Notes under the pieces: model-generated | What the model was told of the DNA's origin: nothing | The model's input: the letters and a program-made list of their open reading frames with translations, nothing else | The model's database searches: none | In this document: positions 21,507-31,770 of the stretch, piece by piece | Layout of the letters: every line of letters starts with the position of its first letter | Position numbering within the stretch: position 1 is the first letter of the stretch | Position numbers and translations under genes: made by a program | Origin: Axinella damicornis | Lineage: Eukaryota > Porifera > Demospongiae > Axinellida > Axinellidae | Length of the DNA: 64,000 bases | Direction of reading: 5' to 3' | Assembly (NCBI GenBank): GCA_963931865.1 | Contig: OZ007506.1 | Span: forward strand, 124,001-188,000

Positions 21507-24500
21507 CTAGGTGGGTGTTTCTGCTGCATACAGACGGGCTAACTCCACCACACTAGGGCAGCTGCCAGTGTGTTCCCGTGGAAAGCCCACTCTCAAGAGT
21601 TTGGCCAGCAGCTCCGAGGCCTGCAGGATAGTCAGGGCATTTCAGTCACTAAGTTGGTACATCACCAACTCATTTTCACCAGAGAATGTTATGCTGCAAT
21701 AGGCACCTATAGCCTCGTTCCCAGGCCCCACCCAGCTTTTCATCGCCTGCAGTTTATTGTGCAACCGAAAGCAGCGTGTGGGGAACAAGGCTAAGGCAGC
21801 TACTGTAAGCTGTAATTATACAGTGGTATTGGAAGGTCTGCAGGAAACATAGCTGGACCACACAATAATATTACTGTTGAATACTGTCCTGAGTGTGGAG
21901 CGGACCAACCTCCTCCTTCTCCCTCCTGGTCAGGAAGCCAACAGCAAGGTTGAAGCGAGAGGTCTCCGTCAGGCAGGCCAGGATGCTATGAATCCTGTGG
22001 GCATCCTCCTCCCTCCAGCACTTGTTCAGTGTGGCCAGCACCTCACCCAGCATACCCATGCTGCAAAGGAGACCGGGTACAAAGGTCATTTCTACCAATT
22101 AAGAGATTAGTAATGCTAGGGACGTACCCAATTTCGACTTTGAAGATTTCAAACAGGCGTTCTGCACCCATCCCCACCAACAACCTGGGTAACACATCAC
22201 ACAGATCACTGACAGTCAGGACAACAGTACAATGTATGGGCAATGTAGCTACCATGTTGGCACAATGTCCGTGTTGCTGCTGGTAACATGTGACCCTTCT
22301 CTGAAGAAATGATCAACTAGCTAGCCTGCTAGTAAGCAGGCTCCCTGTTGTCAGGCAAACCTCCAGGACCTAAGCCCAAATACAAGAAAGCATTAGGGAA
22401 GACTGGTCCCAATGAGCACCATACCAGGTCACAATGTGTGAATCCCAATCAGCAATTTTATGACGCACTTACAGCTGGGTTATGTTTTACCAAGGGGCGT
22501 ATCGAGCCGCCGAAGACCTCGGTTCTACCTACTATATACACAAACAACTCAAAGACACGGAAGAGCATGTACAATGTATTAACGCCTAACATTAAACCTC
22601 CTAGTATTATAATTATGGGTTTATGGGTATTCTCCAGGCTCAGGATGCAATGGGTCACAGTTACATAACGCCGCAGTCATAGGTCACTGATTGCATCACC
22701 CAAGAGTACCACAAGCACACACAAGCCCAGCTAAGTGTGTTATAAACACTGCATTGCGGCTAGTGTTGTTTTAGTATTGCTATCCGAGTATTAGTTTAGT
22801 TATAGTTAGTTTTTTGGATTCAGTGGACAGATTTAGTTAGTTACAGTTATTGTTGTGCTCCTTCAGAAGCTTTTAGTTATAGTTTTAGTTAGTTAACTAA
22901 AATGGAAAAAGGCTAACTAAAAGGGTTTTAGTTTTAGTTAACTAAAAGAAAACTAGTGAAATTCACTGTTTTCATTTTAGTTTTAGTTGTTTGAGCCAGC
23001 CAAACATTATAGTTAGTTATAGTTTAGTTTTGGATTTTCAGTATTGATTTAGTTAGTTATATAGTTTTGATTAACTAGAAGTCAAAACCCCATACTAAAA
23101 GGGTATTTAGTTATTGTTATAGTTAACTAAAACAACACTAATTGCGGCCACCTGTACCCACGACCACCAAGAGATTCATTGGACTCAGGTGATTCATTGG
23201 ACTCTCCTGTCAGCCTTGCTCCCTGACCAGCACACCGAACAAGCTCAAGATACAAGTCACCAAGCCTCGTGGGTCACAATGTGTACCACCCATGACTGTC
23301 TGACCACTGCTGGTGACCATGTGATCTTGAAAGAAGTACGCTTTGGTGCCAAAATTGGAACATTTTGGAACCCATTTTTCTACCAATTATGGCACATTAA
23401 ATTTTGGCCAATTTTGGAATTAAACCAAAATTAGCAGTAACAGTAGCTATTCCTGTTCTAGTGCCATTTCTGCCAAAAACGGACCAACAAACCAAAATTT
23501 GTATTGGGAATAGAGACTTGGAAGAGAATGTTGCAATCAGTATGTGAATGAGATATGAAGCTGGGGATTGTGCCATTGTGGTCAGCATCAACAATCAAAT
23601 GACTTATACTTTTGATCACATTTTCATCAAAAAATTGCAGTAGCCAAAGGCTATGGTTATTCTCATGATTTGGGCTCATACGTCAATACGTATGTGATTG
23701 TCATGGAATTTTATGTCACCCCAACCCAAAGTCATGCTTCAATGGAGCATTCAAATGATGTCTGTTTTGCAGTCAGTTGAATTACTAATAATCCTAAGAT
23801 GATTATGTTTGTGTACTCACTGATATTGCTGCTCCGGTGACTGTTTCAACTTCCTCCACTGCCTCGTGAATTCCTGAATGTTCTGCGGCTGTCCTGGGGT
23901 ACGCGGGCTCCCCTCCTCAACGTCCCCCCCTCCTCCACTATCCCCCGTCCTGTGAGCAACGGGATTCCAAGGTTTCTTGAGAGAGGCACCTGCGATGTCC
24001 TGACGGTCCAGGGGGGAGAGGTGAGAAGCCTTCACTATGTCCCTAAATGTGCAATTGGTACATTGTGAAAGCATCCATCACTCAGTGACCCAACGCTCAT
24101 GGTGTACATGTACATTATGGCCTTCTCAGCAGTGCTGCAGTGAACCGCTATGAGAGAGGATGCTGCAATGAACCGCTATGAGAGAGGATGCTGCAGTGAA
24201 CCGCTATGAGAGAGGATGCTGCAGTGAACCACTGTGAGAGAGGATGCTGCAGTGAATCACTATGAGAGAGGATGCTGCAGTATCATGGAGCGAGCCTGAG
24301 TGAGTTGTTCAGCTTAGGGCATACTTGGACAGCAAGTGGAATATGGTCATGGAAAGATGCCGACAGCTGCCCCAACAACCCACAGAGTACCCACCTGCAG
24401 TGCAGGTACATCTCACTGTTACAGGTACCTCTAACAGCAATGGTGATTATGCATTGTCAGCGGTATGACATCAGCTGTACACGGATACTAACACTAAAGT

Positions 24501-25383
24501 AATCCCAACAGGCAGGACTGCACAGCCAACACCTTCAAGACTGTACCAAGACTCCACTGACATTGTATGCAGTAAGCCTTGGAACACATCGGCCAAAAAC
24601 CAACGCACATACCCTGGGATTATAGTAGTGATATACGTAGAGCACACTGGGCTTACTAGCAAGGTTAGTCCATCAGCCATTAGGTTTGAGGTGTATAATA
24701 TTTTAGGGTGCACATATATGTTACGTAACCTGTTCACCGGCATCAAAAGTCTGATCACGTGCACCCCTGTGAAATGTCTGAATTTTTCACAAATTCAGAA
24801 GCTGCTATCATTATGCTATACGTGAGAAGTGCGTGCATTGGCTGCGTAGTTCTGACTTCCCCGTAGCAGCTCCTATCTACTTGTACACGATGATAGAGGA
24901 AGTGCGGGGGTGTCTGGATGGTGAGGGGGCTAATTCCTTTGCACAGTTGCTGAGAAGCACACCATTCTATACCTGCGTAGAGCAAGAGCAGGGGTGGCCA
25001 GATGCTACACAAACTTCTTCCTACAAGCAACTGTGCAAAGAAATTTGCGGGGTGTCCGGACAACCCCCTTGCCCCCTCATCCAGACACGCGAAGTTGATG
25101 ATGTAAGTAAAGACACTACTGCTCTGCTGTGTTATCTGATCCTTAAAAGGTGTGAATTAGAGTGAATTAGGTGCATCTCCATAGCAACGGGGCGGGTACG
25201 TATACTGCACATACAAATGACATACCTGAATTCTTCATACGTGGCTACTTTTTGATGGACAGCTCTGAACTTGGCGTCATTTTCCCGGCTGTACTTCCGG
25301 TCTGCCTCTATTGCAGAGACTAATTCCCGCTGCAGCCTTCCCAGATCAATGGCTTCTTCGTCTCGCAGGTGCGTGGCGGCCAT
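21507..25383 (-). CDS. CCDC103: Dynein axonemal assembly factor CCDC103 (DNAAF19), 233 aa, five exons
   Basis: Minus-strand exons are 25383-25226, 24042-23821, 22184-22128, 22060-21910 and 21620-21507 (TAG), 702 coding bases in consistent phase. The N terminus (RLQRELVSAIEADRKYSREN, then AKFRAVHQKVATYEEFR) is the coiled coil typical of CCDC103. Next come ASHLSPLDRQD, KPWNPVAH and EFTRQWRKL, then the helical repeat domain with LFEIFKVEIG, LGEVLATLNKCWREED and SRFNLAVGFLTRREKEE. Length is close to human CCDC103 (242). In animals this protein oligomerises and binds microtubules, and it is needed to attach dynein arms to axonemes; its loss causes immotile cilia. The start is the ATG at 25383. The frame runs open upstream but has no further ATG. 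It shares a 94-bp promoter interval with LIAS. Introns contain a hAT-type element and a 29-bp minisatellite. Confidence 0.92.
21710..21793. mobile_element. MITE of the TAGCCTCGTTCCCAGGC family
   Basis: TAGCCTCGTTCCCAGGCC at the left and GGGGAACAAGGCTA at the right enclose CCACCCAGCTTTTCATCGCC, nearly the same interior as 2026-2120. It lies in the last intron of CCDC103. Confidence 0.7.
22761..23140. mobile_element. Non-autonomous hAT-type element, 380 bp, with 8-bp target duplication
   Basis: Terminal inverted repeats TAGTGTTGTTTTAG and CTAAAACAACACTA are flanked by identical 8-bp direct repeats ATTGCGGC at 22753-22760 and 23141-23148. An 8-bp duplication with a TAGNG end is the hallmark of hAT elements. 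The interior is almost entirely made of TTAGTTAGTTA and TTAACTAAA words and encodes nothing. It lies in CCDC103 intron 2. Confidence 0.8.
24131..24280 (+). repeat. 29-bp minisatellite, about five copies, CCDC103 intron 1
   Basis: The unit begins TGCTGCAGTGAACCGCTATG and ends AGAGAGGAT. Copies differ at a few bases and the array ends in a partial unit. Confidence 0.8.
24903..25091. repeat. Imperfect inverted repeat, CCDC103 intron 1
   Basis: The left arm has GTGTCTGGATGGTGAGGGGG and CCTTTGCACAGTTGCT. The right arm has AGCAACTGTGCAAAG and CCCCCTCATCCAGACAC. The arms are about 50 to 60 bp and separated by about 70 bp. It is probably a degenerate foldback element. Confidence 0.55.
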
Positions 25384-25477
25384 TTCTCTAATTATTGCCC
25401 ATCTTGTCGCAGAAAACAACGCCTCATTCCCAGGCTGCAAATGCGGTTATGGAATGCGAATTCTACGTTAAGTAGTG
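25384..25477. promoter_or_regulatory. Bidirectional promoter interval of CCDC103 and LIAS
   Basis: Only 94 bp separate the start codon of CCDC103 (minus) from that of LIAS (plus), so both transcripts must begin in or overlap this segment. No TATA-like box stands out, and no specific factor site could be named with confidence. Confidence 0.6.
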
Positions 25478-28400
25478 ATGCAACGTGGAAGAAGTTACTG
25501 CGTTCTCTGTTCGCGCTTCAAGGTCTGTATCACTGCCCTGACTGCCCTGGGTTGTGGGCAAGTATCTGTCTCTCCTATACTGTGTCTCTTGAGAACAACA
25601 AGAGCACCACAATATGGCCTCTAATAGGCTCTATGTAACTAATTATGCCAGGGGGCTACTAATTCTTTTAGGGGGTGGCTCGCCGGAAGAGCACACTGAC
25701 CGGCGAGCAGCGTGAGAGGATTGCCAGTGGGCCAGGGCTAGCAGAGTTTGTCTCAGACCACGCCCCGACCGTACCGGACCACCTCAGACGCCAGAAAGGA
25801 CAGAGGTGGGCTGCTTGGTAGTTCAGTACTAATTAGCTCTCTACAGCTAGACCCCCAGGAGTTGCCCCTTCCTGCAATTCTGGCACTGAAATATGAGCTT
25901 ATTTGTGTGGTGCACAATTGAACCTGAACTTTACTTTGATGAGTCATTCAGCCTAGCCTCGTTCCCAGGCTCTCCCCCGGTTTTGAGGAGAGAGCCTGGG
26001 ATCGAGGCTACATTCAGCCATGCATAGGCTGGCACACATAACATTAACAGGCAGAACACACGTAACAGAACGCCAAACATGTTGGGAGGCTATCTATAAG
26101 CTCTTCCAACTGCAGAGCTTGCATTGTCATTCTGTACAAGTCTGGATCCGTCACCCTGGGTTGTTCCCCCCTAGACTTGTTTGCAGGCAAGAAGCTACAT
26201 GTATTTACCTCCATAAAATTTAAATGTTGGAGTATGTTGTCGGCACATCATTGTTGTTAGTGAAGCCCAAAATAATTATTCATTACGAAATGAAGTTGGA
26301 GGTTACGTACTTCTGCCTGTTCACTCCTGCTAGTCTGGTTCCCAGACTAACCGGAAGCAAGTTACTAGGGCAATGGCCATGGGTCAATGGCACCGTCACT
26401 ATCAAGTGAACTAGGAGTAGCCCACAGCCTAAGCTCTGATTGCCGCGTTAAGCACTGATTGACGCGATGAGCTAGCTGCTGCCAATGAGTATGGGTGTTG
26501 CACTACTCGAGGTACAGCTCACGGCCATGTATTGCACGTTGCTATGCAGGCTGAGGCTCCCAGAGTGGCTGAACCTCACAGCCATGTGTTGCACTGTTGC
26601 TAAGCAGGATGAGGCTCCCAGAGTGGCTGAACCTCACAGCCATGTGTTGCATTGTTGCTATGCAGGCTGAGGCTCCCAGAGTGGCTGAACCTCACAGCCA
26701 TGTGTTGCATTGTTGCTATGCAGGCTGAGGCTCCCAGAGTGGCTGAACCTCACAGCCATGTGTTGCACTGTTGCTAAGCAGGATGAGGCTCCCAGAGTGG
26801 CTGAACCTCACAGCCATGTGTTGCATTGTTGCTATGCAGGCTGAGACTCCCAGAGTGGCTGAAGACAGACATCCCTGTTGGGAAGAACTTCAGCAGACTC
26901 CAGAGAGACCTCCGGAAACTGAAGCTCCACACGGTAAAGACATACACACACTGGGCCATAGCTAGGTCTCAACCTCTGGTCTCCCTTGTGTTAGCCACAC
27001 CATAGATAATAGAAACTGCATAGTTCTATGGCCACACCGTTGGTTCACTGGTCATGACCTTGGGTTCTGTCAGTCCGTTCCCAGACCGCGTGGATGGTCT
27101 GAGAATAGGACTGTAGTTCAGTGCACCTTGCTATCACTCTGCTATGTTGTACATCTGTAAGAGCAGTGTGATGGGTTTGTCCCTGGTACTGTAGGTATGC
27201 GAGGAGGCCAAGTGTCCGAACATTGGGGAGTGCTGGGGGGGAGGCGAGCACCAGACGGCCACTGCCACCATCATGGTAGGACTCAGACACCACCATTCTC
27301 TCATTCTCATGCCAAACACTGTTGTGTGGAAACAGTCTGGGAGTGAGGCCGGAATCCTGTCCCAGTGCTGTTGTTTCTGGTGTGCACTGCTGTTCAGCTG
27401 TGGTATTGTTTCCGGTGCCAGGTACTTGGTGATCAGTGCACACGGGGCTGTCGGTTCTGTTCGGTCAAGACCTCCCGTGCCCCTCCTCCCCCTGACCCCA
27501 TGGAGCCAGAGAACACAGCAAGAGCCATAGCAGAGTGGGGGCTGGACTATGTGGTCATCACTTCAGTGGATAGGGATGGTGAGGGGAGGAGAGAGGGTGG
27601 AGGGAGGGAGAGGGGGGAGAGTGAGGGGAGACGAAGGGAGGGAGAGGGAGGGTGGAAGGAAGGAATGGGAACTAGAAATAACCTAAAGTGTTCCTTCTTT
27701 GATGTTCCGTATCTTAGACTTGGCTGACGGTGGATCTGAACATTTTGCACAGACAGTCCGCGAGATCAAAAGGAGGTGAGTGATATTCTGACGACGATTC
27801 TCCCAGGCATCCTTCCTTCATTTGAAATTATTTTCTAGGGGAGATGAAAGTTGTCAGTGTGTCCATCTAGACCTGCACTCTCCTCCTTAGGAGTCCTTCC
27901 CTGCTTGTGGAGTGCCTCACTCCCGACTTTAGGGGGGACCTCAAGTGTGTGAGCTGTGTGGCCCTCTCAGGACTGGACGTCTATGCTCACAATATAGAGA
28001 CGGTGGAGGACCTGCAGTGGTGAGAGGGGATCTCAACTAAGAGATTAGCACAGTCTTCAGCCTCTGCTGATTCATCCCCCGCAGGTTAGTGCGTGACCCA
28101 CGAGCCGGCTACCGGCAGAGTCTCTCGGTGTTGGAGCATGTGAAGGAGGTGTGTCCCCAGCAGGTCACTAAGAGCTCCATCATGTTGGGCTGTGGGGAGA
28201 GTGACCATCAGGTGCTACAGACACTCAGAGGTGTGTGCGTGTGTGGGGGGGAGAGAGGATGTCACAAAGGTGTTGAGGGGGTGTCGCCTCCTAATTCTGC
28301 AGATCTAAGGAGTGCAGGTGTGGACTGTGTCACGTTGGGGCAGTACATGCAGCCAACCAAGTGGCACCTCAAGGTACAATGTAGGGACGGAGGGCATCTC

Positions 28401-28696
28401 TGCGTCTATTCATGCACCTACCCTCTGATGTTTGGTCTCACTGTCCAGGTGAAGGAGTATGTTCCTCCCGATAAGTTCCAGTTCTGGGAGGAGGTCGGGC
28501 AGAAACTAGGCTTTGCCTACACTGCCAGCGGACCCCTCGTGAGGTCATCCTACAAGGCAGGTGGGTCGGCAGGAAGACAGTATGGTTTGCCTTCAGTAAT
28601 GTTGAGAGAGTCATCTGCTATTATTTCCCAGGAGAGTTTTTTATCAAGAACATTTTGAAACAGCGCAGGACTGAGCCGGCTGCAGTGGCTGGATAG
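25478..28696 (+). CDS. LIAS: Mitochondrial lipoyl synthase, 363 aa, eleven exons
   Basis: Exons are 25478-25522, 25672-25805, 26840-26933, 27195-27275, 27422-27578, 27718-27775, 27891-28019, 28085-28230, 28303-28373, 28449-28560 and 28632-28696 (TAG), 1092 bases. The enzyme is a radical-SAM protein that inserts two sulfurs into octanoyl chains on lipoyl domains in the mitochondrial matrix. The auxiliary cluster ligands are C93, C98 and C104 ([14 protein letters not shown]4CX5C). The radical-SAM ligands are C124, C128 and C131 ([10 protein letters not shown]3CX2C). The conserved RSSYKAG lies at 337-343. The N terminus [15 protein letters not shown] has three Arg plus Lys and no acidic residue, as in a matrix targeting peptide. 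I chose the ATG at 25478 because only this frame joins exon 2 in phase; the ATG at 25441 does not. Length equals the family norm (human 372). The exon 3 acceptor lies at the end of a six-copy tandem array. Confidence 0.94.
25954..26010. mobile_element. Short MITE, TAGCCTCGTTCCCAGGC family
   Basis: TAGCCTCGTTCCCAGGCTCT and AGAGCCTGGGATCGAGGCTA are inverted copies around a core of about 17 bp. It lies in LIAS intron 2. Confidence 0.7.
26541..26863 (+). repeat. 58-bp tandem repeat carrying the LIAS exon 3 acceptor, six copies
   Basis: Six copies with a period of exactly 58 bp have their acceptor AG ending at 26549, 26607, 26665, 26723, 26781 and 26839. Each has a GCTATGCAG or GCTAAGCAG acceptor, then exon-like GCTGAGGCTCCCAGAGTGGC plus TGAA. 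Only the last copy runs on into true exon 3 (CTGAAGACAGACATCCC, residues LKTDIP). The five upstream copies are thus decoy acceptors with partial exon sequence. Confidence 0.92.
27581..27662 (+). repeat. GA-rich simple repeat, LIAS intron 5
   Basis: Purine-only GGGAGA/GGAGGG sequence starts at the exon 5 donor. It is one of the few purine-rich tracts on a coding strand in this window. Confidence 0.6.
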
Positions 28697-28884
28697 CCAC
28701 AGCACGTGTATTGAACCTGTGCAACTTGCCAGATGTATCACTGATCACAGAAATAACTGCCTGTATATATTATATGCAAGATTATTTATGTGCACTTTAG
28801 TACTGATGAATAGCTGAACATGATCACCACAGGCAGTAGACAATGATCCGGTGAAGTACGACACATGAACAGATCATGAGTGCC

Positions 28885-31724
28885 TCAGGTTCTCCTGAAG
28901 TTCCGGCCAGTGTAAACATGGGCCTCCAGCAGAGAGGTGAGGTTCTTGGGTGTGGCATCTACTTCCCCAGCAGGGTTCACCCGTGGAGCCCCTCCCCCTG
29001 GCCGCCCCCAATGGTGGTTGAATGACTGCACATGCTGGGGACAGTGTGTGTGACAGACAGTTGGACTCCTAGTAGGCTCTCCATGCAGTGCATCAATTCC
29101 CCGGCCCACACAAACGAAACAGACAAGTAGTGGTCCGGGTACACGTGGCTGCTTGGTCCCAAGCTCCCACCCAGTCAACTTTCAGGATTTTGTGTCTCAT
29201 GCATTTCCCATCCAAAGAGTGAGGCCATTGTGGGTCTATGTGTGTGGCACCTGTCTGTCTGTCTCCTTGTCCCTCTCCCTCTCTCTCCTCCTCTGCTGCT
29301 GCTTGGCCTCCATCATGCTCCGCAGCTGCTCACTGTACTCACGCTGCCTCACCACTTGTGGGTCATCCTGCATGTGTGTGAGTATTGATTCCATGCCTTC
29401 CACCAGATCTCCACACACACACACACATACACACCTCCCAGCTGGTCCTGAGGGTAGGTTGTCTCCGTCCCCCTCTCCACACCTGATCAGCTTGTTCCGC
29501 ATGCTCCCTCGTTGCTGCCCTCTGCTCCTGACGCTGTCTGTGACGCTGCTCTGCCTGTGTCTGCAGGTCTGTCAGGTACGGTCTGCCCTCAGGGCCGGGA
29601 TTGCCAATGTCCTGGTGCTGTCGAATGAGGCAATACGTATGTGAGTAGTTACCTGTTGTGGTGATATTTATGGAAGATGCATCACAAGAGTAACACTGAC
29701 TTGGTTATGAGACATGTCATGATGCTCACTCACGCTGATGTTGGGACTAGTACTGTCCCTGCCCACCAGCCACCGCCGGCCCAGGATCTTCCCGCTCTCA
29801 TCCCGCTGGGGGCCGCCCTTCCCCCATGGGTAGTACACCCCTGCTGCACTCTGCCATGTGATGATACCAAACACCATGCATGACCATGACCATGTGACTG
29901 CACACCATGATCATGACCATGTGACTGCACACCATGATCATGACCATGTGACTGCACACCATGATCATGACCATGTGAGAGCACACCATGATCATGACCA
30001 TGTGACGGCACACCATGATCATGACCATGTGACGGCACACCATGATCATGACCATGTGACGGCACACCATGATTGTGATCATGTGACAGCACACCATGAT
30101 CATGACCATGTGACAGCACGCTGAGTTTCATACAGGAAGACAAATTTATCCCCTCGAGAAAATAAACATTGTCAACCAACTACTGTGATGAGCCTACAGA
30201 TCACTAATCAAGGTAGTCAGTCAATACCTTCTCATTTGACTTTTCTGCTGCTTTCCTCTCCATTGCTTCAATCGTCTGTTCCTCTATGTAAACATACCTT
30301 CAGGTGAATAACAACACACTACCTACCTGCCTCTGTAACCAACAGTGCTGCAATTACATACATATGCACTACATCTTTGTGCAGTATCATTGTATAGTTC
30401 CCACCATTAGCATTTCTCTGCCAGCAGCTCACCCAGTCTCTTAGCATACTTCAGTTGCTTCTTTCTCTCTTCAGCTCTCCTTTCTACCTCGGACTGTGAT
30501 CTGGGCAGGACTCCGGACTCTCTACTTCTCCCCCTCACTCCGCCCCCCTCCCTGTACCGCTGGGAGGTACCAATACCAACCTTGAGGTAACTGGCAACAT
30601 TGTTATAAGTTTCAGAGACCTTTACTGAAACCGTCTTCTCATCCTATTTTGACTGCTGATACAGTAGCCTCAAGACTAAGATTGATCATGCTCCACTGAC
30701 CAGAGAGTCATCCACCTCCCTTCTGAGGTGGTCCTGGAAGCGGGTGTCTGGATCTCCCTCCACAGTGACCATCACCTGCCCAGAGGGAGTGCGCAGGGGT
30801 GCCCCTCCCCCTGGCCTACCAAACGGACCAGGAGGACTGCCACTGTCGGGGTCCATCCTTTGCTTCCGAGCATCCACACTCCCACTCACCGTCAGCTGAG
30901 GACAGATCATGTATGTCCCCATTGTATGAGTCACTGACGCTTAGCGTTCAGTCAGAGGTCTGTTCCCAACTCATTATAGTGACTGTATTTACTGCTAAAT
31001 TCATTAATTGAAAGTGCCTTTTGGTGTTTTAGCAAGATGCTGGGTATTCATCAAGAATGAAGCTACTTTTATTGGGGTGGATTTCACATGTGAGCTCTGA
31101 AATCTATGTTGCAGCTGTAGAATGCACAAACCCACGGTGCACATGGATGCAGACCTACCCGCGGTGCACATGGATGCAGACCTACCCGCGGTGCACATGG
31201 ATGCAGACCTACCCGCGGTGCACATGGGTGCAGACCTACCCGCGGTGCACATGGATGCAGACCTACCCGCGGTGCACATGGGTGCAGACCTACCCGCGGT
31301 GCACATGGATGCAGACCTACCCGCGGTGCACATGGATGCAGACCTACCCGCGGTGCACATGGATGCAGACCTACCCGCGGTGCACATGGATGCAGACCTA
31401 CCCGCAGTGCACATGGATGCAGACCTACCCGCAGTGCACATGGATGCAGACCTACCCGCGGTGCACATGGATGCAGACCTACCCGCAGTGCACATGGATG
31501 CAGACCTACCCGCGGTGCTCCTGCAGCAGGCTTGCCCCACGGCTGATACTTCTGCAGCATGTCAAGATCCTACACATTTTGCAAACACTGTCAATGACAA
31601 TTGCACACCAATAGGATCGCATGACAAAGAGCTCACAGTTTTCTTCTGCGCTACTCTCTCCTGTTGAAGTCTGGTCTGCGTCTCCTGGTAGTTGTGGATG
31701 TCTGCCTCTGTGTGTGTGTGTGTG

Positions 31725-31770
<46 letters not shown>

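Noticed and set aside
25441..25522. Upstream LIAS start at 25441 ([13 protein letters not shown])
   Set aside because: Its frame leaves one extra base at the exon 1 donor and does not join exon 2 in phase; the ATG at 25478 does.
29858..31515. Regular 27-bp arrays that look like a CRISPR array
   Set aside because: Units are contiguous with no unique spacers, in introns of an animal gene.
31057..31667. Overlapping repeat-protein frames on both strands
   Set aside because: They arise from the 27-bp array. Only the exon 4 reading on the minus strand is supported, with repeat extension left as a hypothesis.
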